Source: Chara braunii | Taxonomy: Eukaryota > Streptophyta > Charophyceae > Charales > Characeae | NCBI GenBank assembly: GCA_003427395.1 | Contig: BFEA01000022.1 | Span: 3,787,432-3,836,875, forward strand | DNA length: 49,444 nucleotides | Direction: 5' to 3' | Part shown: one piece after another, positions 43,822 to 49,444 of the stretch | Layout of the letters: the number at the start of each line of letters is the position of its first letter | Numbering within the stretch: the first letter of the stretch is position 1 | Position numbers and translations under genes: made by a program | The notes under the pieces: model-generated | Told to the model about the DNA's origin: nothing | Database searches by the model: none | What the model saw: only the letters and a program-made list of their open reading frames with translations

Positions 43822-46800
43822 TTACTGGTGTCTGGGCGGCACTAGTTTGGATCTGCTGTGCATCATTGTGGCCCCTGCTGCTACCCTTCTTTTTCCTACC
43901 CTGGCCTGGCCCTTGTCCCTCTGTCTCTGTTCCTGTTTCCCAAGGGGCTAGCAGTAAGTTCCTAAAAGATGGGGACCATGGCTGTTTGTCCGCTGCCAAT
44001 GTTGCGCAGAATTCCGCCACGAAGCCCGCGTTTATCTGCTCGAGGAGATCCAGGTTTTCGGCTTCTTTCGAGGTGTTGGGGTCCAGCCATGTTGGGGCGA
44101 TCCAAAAAGATCCCTGATCTGCCAGGACTGTTGCGATTTCGGACGTGATTTTCACATCTGCGAGTACTATGTGAAAACACACATGCAAACCATTGGGGAG
44201 AGTGAGGGATTTCCTGCCCGTTCTGATACCTGGCACCAGTCTGAATGCAAAACGGTTAGCTGCCAATAACTGTATAGCGTTGCGTAGTGCTTCCTTGGTG
44301 GAGGGGACTGCGTTAACAGGAATGGTGGGTAGGGCACATCGACCAGAGTTTGTTTTGAGAGCCATGATCTTGACCCCTTGTGGTGCTAACGAGGCACACA
44401 GCGGTATAAGGAAGTGTAATATTTCTTTTGCATCAGCTGTCGTTGTTGTACTGGCTGCCCCGTATAACCTGGATGGGCCAGCCCCCACATTTCCTGTTCC
44501 CATAACTTGCCCTGTATTCTCTGTGTTCTCCTGTTGTGTTCTCGTGGGTCGGATAGTGTAAAACTCTACCTCCCTCTCTTCCTCTTCCCTGGTTGTCTCG
44601 CTCAGTCCTTCATCTCCTACTCTTCTCATCTTCACCGGTGCCTGTAGAGACATTCTGTTTCCGGGGTCCCTCATAATGTGATCTCTGAGAGGGGGGTCAC
44701 CCTCTGTATACGGTCTGTCCCTCTGTCCCCGATCTTCCTCCCTTCGTGTTCCCCCTGTTGCTTCCCTCCCTCTTTGTTGGTTGTGGTTCCCATCCCCATT
44801 CGGTCTCACTCCTAGTACTTCTAATGTCGTCAGTTCCTCACTTTTGTTCTCTATTTCGAACTCTGAATTAATGTGTACCGCTACAAATGGCTGTCTCGAA
44901 AGCTCTCTCGGAGGTAGGCCCTATGGAGGCGGGGCTGGTGTGGGGCCTGGGCCTTGCTGCCCTCCCTCTACCTCTGTTGCTTGTACATTTGTGTAGGCAG
45001 TGTTCAGTGTTTGAGCCATGGATGGTCCTGGACCCAAGCTTTCCACCATTCTCAGTCCGTCTTCCCCATTTCCTCCCTGCAAGTGGTGTGTTGGTCGACT
45101 TATGCCGGTTTGGCGGTTTGGGTCCCACAATCCTGCAATTTCAGCTGGCCCTGGAGCCCCGACTGGGACTAAAGGGAGCGGTCCTCCTTGGCTTTGACTG
45201 ACCATTTGTCTTTCTAATCCCTGGTTCCCCTGTGTCCCAAATCCCCCGTTTTGATTCCACCCCTAGTATGTGCCCAGATTTCCACCTGTTAGCAGCGATT
45301 GATGATTGTTAACTCCCATGCCCCTATTTCCCATAGCATGACTCGGACCAACCACTTCGACCCTACCTCCCTGCCCGAACCCCAACTGCGGTCTACTGAG
45401 TCCTATTGAGCCTGAGTGGCCTGGTATCCCTACCACGATTGTGAGGTCTTGTACCCCAGTTTGTACTTGCGATGTGTTAGCCCAGGGATGACGAGGCAGC
45501 AGGGGTTGTCCCCTTGCCTGCAGGGGTTGGGGTTGGGGGTGTCCATGTCCATGACCCTGAAATTGGAGCCCCTGGTAGGCTTGGTGCACCCCTGTAGATG
45601 GCTGGTTCAACCACGTAGGGGGGGCTGCCGAATACAGTCCTGTTCCCAGTCCCCTCCCCCTCGGTGTACTTCCTGTCAGCTGGAGGGCTGAAGGCTGGTG
45701 ACCTACGGGCTGCTGGTTCTAAGCGGCCTGCCTTCCAAATCCTGGTGGAAAGCCCTGTATCCCTGGTCTCTGTAGGTCCCCTGTTGTCCCTGAGCCCTGG
45801 TAGCTACCCAGATTAAGGACCGCGTTTCGGCGTGATGCTGGGGGGGGTGGTGGTGGGAGGGGGGCTGCACCATATAATATCATTGGTAGAGAGGGTGGTG
45901 GAGCACTGGAGGCTGGAGCACTAGAGGCTGGAGCACTGCTGGCTGGAGCACTGCTGGCTGGGGCACTGCTGGCTGGGGGGTGGCCCCTGCCTCCCCTTGC
46001 TAAATTTGCATAGTTGCTCCCTCCTCCTCTACCTCTTCCTCCTCCTCCTCTTCCCCTCCCTCCTCTTCCTCTGCCCCTTCCTCTGCGGCCTTCAGGCATT
46101 GGTTCATTTAACCTCGGACACTCCGGGTCAAATTCGTCATGAAACCACCAGAGACACTTGTTACAAAACAGAGTGTCCTGGTTGGCAAATTGTACTTCTA
46201 CGAAACCCGGACCGGTTGGCTGTCTAACCACTATCCATTCCTTGAAGTTCTGCTTGACTTCAGGAACACAATCAATCCTAATATTCCCAAGCCGTGTTCA
46301 TCTGCGTTTCTCTCTGGTGGGTGCATGTGGACAATTATTCCCATCATCCTTTCCACTGCAAATCTAAGTGGGAAAAGGGCTTCAAGCGGGACCCATAGTG
46401 CTATGATCCGGTACTTACCTGCTGCATCGTTGTCTCTCATCTCATCTATTTCCTGCTTGGTCATCCAGGGTTTAAAAATCCCCTTAATTGCTCCGTTTCT
46501 CGTAGGTATCATGTCCTCGCTTTTCATGATCATCCATTCTGCTATCCTCGCATTCCTTGCTATGTAACACGTGATGTTAGGGCCCTCCCCGTGAGTGTGT
46601 CCCCGTTTCTGTGATGGGTTGACGGTCGGTTCTAAGTACCATGCGTCCTCATAGATTCGGATCAATTGCTCTCTTTGTGCCACACTGATTGACATGGCTG
46701 GTTCATCAAACACCACTATAACCGTTCTGGCTTTGAGCCAATTGATTGTAGCCATGTTGACCTCTTCACTCAGCGTTAGGACTCCCACTCCGTCTATGAT

Positions 46801-46995
46801 CTCTGTCACTCCGAATTCAATCTCTGATTCAGGGAAGAGACCATCGTCAAAGCACAGATCCAGGAGCATTTTGATACGATTTGGGTCCTCTGCTCCGCTT
46901 GGGTTTGCAGGAGGTGCTCCCTGGACCATCATTCCTTGAACAACCATTCCCCCCGTCTGGGGAGGGTGGGGAGGATTAGGGTTCATGTTTTGCAT
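43811..46995 (-). pseudogene. LINE copy 2 ORF1 (gag-like), frameshifted
   Basis: The N-terminal part (LLDLCFDDGLFPESEI, INWLKARTVIVVFDEP, THGEGPNI, FKPWMTKQEI, VPLEALFPLRFAVERM) reads from 46995. A 1-nt deletion near 46284-46288 (LGN becomes LGI) shifts it. From there one frame runs to 43811 through the CCHC knuckle (C-x2-C-x4-H-x6-C, FCNKCLWWFHDEFDPEC), an R/G-rich tract, a PASSA repeat, a Pro/Gln/Gly-rich linker and the C-terminal domain (FEIEN, RDPGNR, ASLAPQGVKI, ADKQPW, FRNLLLAPWE). In-frame TAG stops are at 45719, 45263 and 44921. Its stop overlaps the ORF2 ATG by 11 nt (ATGACAGATAA). Confidence 0.88.
45898..45975 (-). repeat. 15-bp in-frame repeat encoding PASSA
   Basis: Five units of GCACTGGAGGCTGGA type (plus-strand reading), period 15, encode (PASSA)n in the ORF1 linker. 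Copy 1 lacks it. Confidence 0.9.
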
Positions 46996-47304
46996 TTAAG
47001 TGAGGTCGATGACAATCAACCAACTCCGCCTTATGGGTTAGGGCGATAATGTCCGAGAGCAATAAGTACACAACTTAATGACGCCCCTCCGAACTCCTTA
47101 CTTCCCGCTTTGGCTAATTTTCAGATCCCAATTCGATCCCCGGTTACAGCCACCTTCGATAAATTTTATTCCAACCCTCCTTGTCTCTCGCTTTACGAAT
47201 TAAGTTGGTGCTCAATTACAAAGCCAGGCCATATTCTCAATTACAGCCCCCCCAGTGAGTTTTACCCCAATGGACGTGGTCCGGGACCTAGGGAGACCCC
47301 ACAA

Positions 47305-47429
47305 GGCACACGAAACGAAACATGGACCGAATGTATCTTCCAGCAGGAATGGCCAGGTTCATCAGTTTCGAGTGTATTTCGCCATTTTTCATGGGCAGGT
47401 GCACTCATTTCATTTTCGTTTCATGTGCC
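47305..47429. repeat. Foldback element FB2, copy a
   Basis: Left arm GGCACACGAAACGAAA (47305-47320) and right arm inverse GGCACATGAAACGAAA (47414-47429). Internal text CGAGTGTATTTCGCCA and TGGCCAGGTTCATC is shared with 48631-48765. Confidence 0.75.
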
Positions 47430-47450
47430 GTGTGGCGAAGCTCATAGACG

Positions 47451-47515
47451 GAATTCGAACCCTTCGAAGGGCATCACCAACAAAATTATGGGGTGCGAGC
47501 GATGCTCTGGTATCA
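47451..47515 (-). ncRNA. tRNA-Met-like fragment beside FB2a
   Basis: On the minus strand AGAGCATCGCTCGC (D-arm-like), CCCCATAATTTTG (anticodon CAT in loop) and GGGTTCGAATTCC (good box B) follow in tRNA order. A box A was not found and the acceptor stem is not closed. It could be the worn head of a SINE whose body is FB2a. Confidence 0.45.
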
Positions 47516-48416
47516 AAAGATGATGCAAAGATAGTATCAAGTGCGGTTAGCTCCCTATTTAGATAACGTTTCTCAGGGCTCCTTGTCTATCACTAGAGGA
47601 GCGGGTGGCTTTGGTTGGAAAGCATACTACTCCCGATATCTCCCACTCCTCGTTATCGTGTGATTCTTCATTAAGGGACTAGCAATCGCCCTAGGTCTCG
47701 TTTCAAAGGCGTTGACTCGATATTCTCCGCTTTCAGGAGAGGACAGGGGCTTATTAGTAGGTTGAACGATGAACTGGAAATAATTAAGGACGATCTCTGA
47801 CCAACCTATGGCTGAGGGTTTGTCGACCACGGAAGGCAACCGGATGTAAAGCGGGCTAAAAGTTAGAGACAAACGAAATCTAGTCTACACATCTCACCGT
47901 AGTCAAGGAGGGGGGTGAAGTATAGGGGAGAAGTTACACATGCAAGAGGAGTTACCCTTGTAGTCCACGACCAAAATTCCTTTGCCCAGAAGGTGATGGT
48001 TCGGCGTGCTCCTTTCACCTGGAAACTTCTCTGACTGTATTCATCCTCCTCTTCGACCCTCTGTTCCACATTGGGGACGTCGACGTCGTCGCGCCATGTC
48101 CATTCCTCATATTCCGCATATCATGGTTAACAACTCGTCATCTCCCGACCACTGTCTCGCCTCCATTCTCCCTCCTTCCCTGAAGGAATTTGACCCCGCC
48201 ATCTCCGGGGGAAGCTTCAGCGAATCCTCGTGGCTCAGGCCGCGTGCCTGTCCACGGGTCAGTGGCACCGGTTCAGCCGAACCGGTAGCGCTAGTCGGAG
48301 CGCTCCTGCGCCCGCTCTAGCGCCCGTCCCCCCGAGTCTGTATTTTCCCTTTTTCACCAAGGCTCTTTTCTTTCGATTTCGTCAATCGGAGATTCGCGTT
48401 AAACGAATCTTCAGCT

Positions 48417-48490
48417 AGAACATGGATAGATACACCGCCATGGTTTTTGTCTTGTGTGCATGTCGAGAGTAGCGGAGCCAGGCTCAAGGC
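48417..48490. repeat. Foldback element FB1, copy b (left half)
   Basis: TAGAACATGGATAGATACAC, then TTTTTGTCTTGTGTGCATGTC, matches 613-680 including upstream CGAATCTTC. The right arm is missing and replaced by T-rich sequence. Confidence 0.75.
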
Positions 48491-48630
48491 TTCGAGCTTT
48501 TTTTTTTCTTTTTTTTTTCCCTTGCTTTCAGCTTTTTTGCTGTCCACGGCCTGCGAGCACCGTGGGTCGTCGTTGGCCTCCAAAAAAAAAAAAAAAAAAA
48601 AACACCAACATTGGGCGTCGTCGCACGGGA
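48491..48630. other. Homopolymer-rich spacer
   Basis: T tracts (48499-48520) and an A tract (48582-48602). No gene seen. Confidence 0.6.
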
Positions 48631-48765
48631 CACGAAACGAAAAACGAAACGAGTGCATCCTCCTGCAGAAAACGGCCAGGTTCATCCGTTTGTTGTAAAT
48701 AGTAACGAGTGTACTTTGCCACCTTTCGTGGTCAGATGCACTCGTTTCATTTTCGTTTCGTTTGC
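48631..48765. repeat. Foldback element FB2, copy b
   Basis: Left arm CACGAAACG..ACGAAACGAGTGCATC (48631-48659) and right arm GATGCACTCGTTTCATTTTCG.. (48735-48765) are near-perfect inverted copies (~29 bp). Confidence 0.85.
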
Positions 48766-48844
48766 GGTGTGGCAAGACCCATTGTCAAGTTGTGAGTGTG
48801 GGGGAGTAGCACACCCCCTCCCGCCCCATGCAATTCGCAACCAA

Positions 48845-49100
48845 AGGCTGCGCCTTACCCGGTTCGGCTTTTTTGTCGTCTAGAGCATTTCTTTTTTAGG
48901 CAGGTTTTCGTCCGTTAAGCGGGGTTTAGAGGGCGTCGAGAGGTGCATTGGAAGGGTGAGGTCGGGGAGGTGAAAACGACCAGTAGGCCGAGCGGTCGTC
49001 TCAGAGCTTAGAGGCTCAGCGACCATGGCGGGTTGGGGAGGTCGTTTGTATAAAGACGGTGGTCGGCGGCCGACGTGTGGTTTCGGTTTCCTTTTTGGGA
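48845..49100 (-). repeat. LINE leader block, copy 2
   Basis: Plus-strand text GGCTGCGCCTTACCC, TTTTTTGTCGTCTAGAGCA, GGGCGTCGAGAGGTGC and GGAAGGGTGAGGTCGG is the inverse of 838-1092 and parallel to 38323-38566. Next to it, outside the LINE, lies FB1, as in copy 1. Confidence 0.8.
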
Positions 49101-49148
49101 ACAAGGCCGGGGGACTCTCGACGTGCAAAATGAGACCGAATCCACCAC

Positions 49149-49263
49149 TAGAACATGGAAAGATACATTGCCATCTTTTTGTCTTTTGTGCCTCAGAAGA
49201 AAAAAAAAATTGTCGGGCGCAAACAAAAGACAAAATATATGGCAATGTATCTTCCATGTTCTA
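49149..49263. repeat. Foldback element FB1, copy c
   Basis: Outer arms TAGAACATGGAAAGATACAT.. (49149-49172) and its inverse (49241-49263) differ by one A. Inner TTTTGTCTTTTGTGC and CAAAAGACAAAA also pair. Complete hairpin of 115 bp. Confidence 0.9.
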
Positions 49264-49366
49264 GCGGAGTATTCATTTTCATTTTGTACATCGAAGAGGC
49301 GCATTGGGTCGGCCGCATCCTATCGATGGAAGAAGTACCATGACGCCAGCACGACATTCGAGACTT

Positions 49367-49369
<3 letters not shown>

Positions 49370-49443
<74 letters not shown>

Positions 49444-49444
49444 C
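49370..49444. repeat. TC/CA microsatellite at right edge
   Basis: (TC)n of about 66 bp ending in CACACACAC. Its reverse complement (GTGTGTG then GAGAGA) is the same as the first bases of the window. Confidence 0.95.

Larger units (their letters stand above)
46996..48416 (-). other. Presumed 5' region of LINE copy 2
   Basis: Stop-rich sequence between ORF1 and the leader block. It contains foldback FB2a and a tRNA-like segment. No open frame with a known motif. Confidence 0.45.
38883..49100 (-). mobile_element. LINE copy 2 (non-LTR retrotransposon, nearly complete, decayed)
   Basis: Minus-strand order: leader block (49100-48845), 5' region with inserted foldbacks, ORF1 (46995-43811), ORF2 (43821-39515), ~0.58 kb 3' UTR and an A-rich tail (reverse complement of 38883-38912). 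ORF2 is colinear with copy 1 throughout and clearly of the same family, though diverged. Stops, one ORF1 frameshift and a local rearrangement in ORF2 disable it. Confidence 0.85.

Overview
This is a eukaryotic, transposon-dominated window with no convincing host gene. Every recognisable protein-coding stretch is a decayed mobile element. I see three non-LTR retrotransposon (LINE) copies of one superfamily, one decayed rolling-circle (Helitron) element and many short dispersed repeats (foldbacks, MITE-like elements, tRNA-derived sequences, satellites, microsatellites). The repeat load, the plant-type LINE layout (DUF4283-like/CCHC ORF1, then endonuclease-RT-zf-RVT ORF2) and the HUH-Rep/helicase Helitron suggest a large green-lineage genome. 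A charophyte such as Chara is a guess I cannot test here. Positions 30050-30749 are an assembly gap.

Layout. 1-9742: GT/GA microsatellite, two foldbacks, a ~250-bp leader block, then a nearly complete plus-strand LINE (copy 1; ORF1 2199-4842, ORF2 4835-9076). 10571-14180: three related composite repeats, the last ending in a tRNA-like Pol III promoter. 14990-19630: AT-rich Helitron remnant with Rep motifs (HLH; Y-x3-Y-x2-K) and helicase Walker A/B, cut off at a GATT microsatellite. 19960-27290: two copies of repeat family D, a GCCGC minisatellite, a cluster of short hairpins, a tRNA-Glu-like SINE and a 47-bp-arm foldback. 28568-31420: two tandem-type arrays, one interrupted by a GC-rich insertion with a 10-bp flanking duplication. 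32288-34572: an 82-bp tandem repeat, two inverted copies of a MITE-like element and a satellite whose units each hold a different hairpin. 36339-38566: ORF1-only LINE remnant (copy 3, minus). 38883-49100: a second nearly complete LINE (copy 2, minus), then a foldback and a microsatellite mirroring the left end.

The LINE copies explain each other. ORF1 carries a nucleic-acid-binding N-terminal part, a CCHC knuckle, a Pro/Gly-rich linker and a C-terminal domain I do not recognise; its stop codon overlaps the ORF2 ATG in both copies that retain the junction. ORF2 supplies AP-type endonuclease, reverse transcriptase and a C-terminal zinc finger. All copies are disabled by stops, mostly without frameshifts. 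The least explained signals are the leader block upstream of all three LINEs, the two groups of hairpins whose arms change together (23.3-24.1 kb and 33.6-34.6 kb), and the mirrored arrangement of the window ends.
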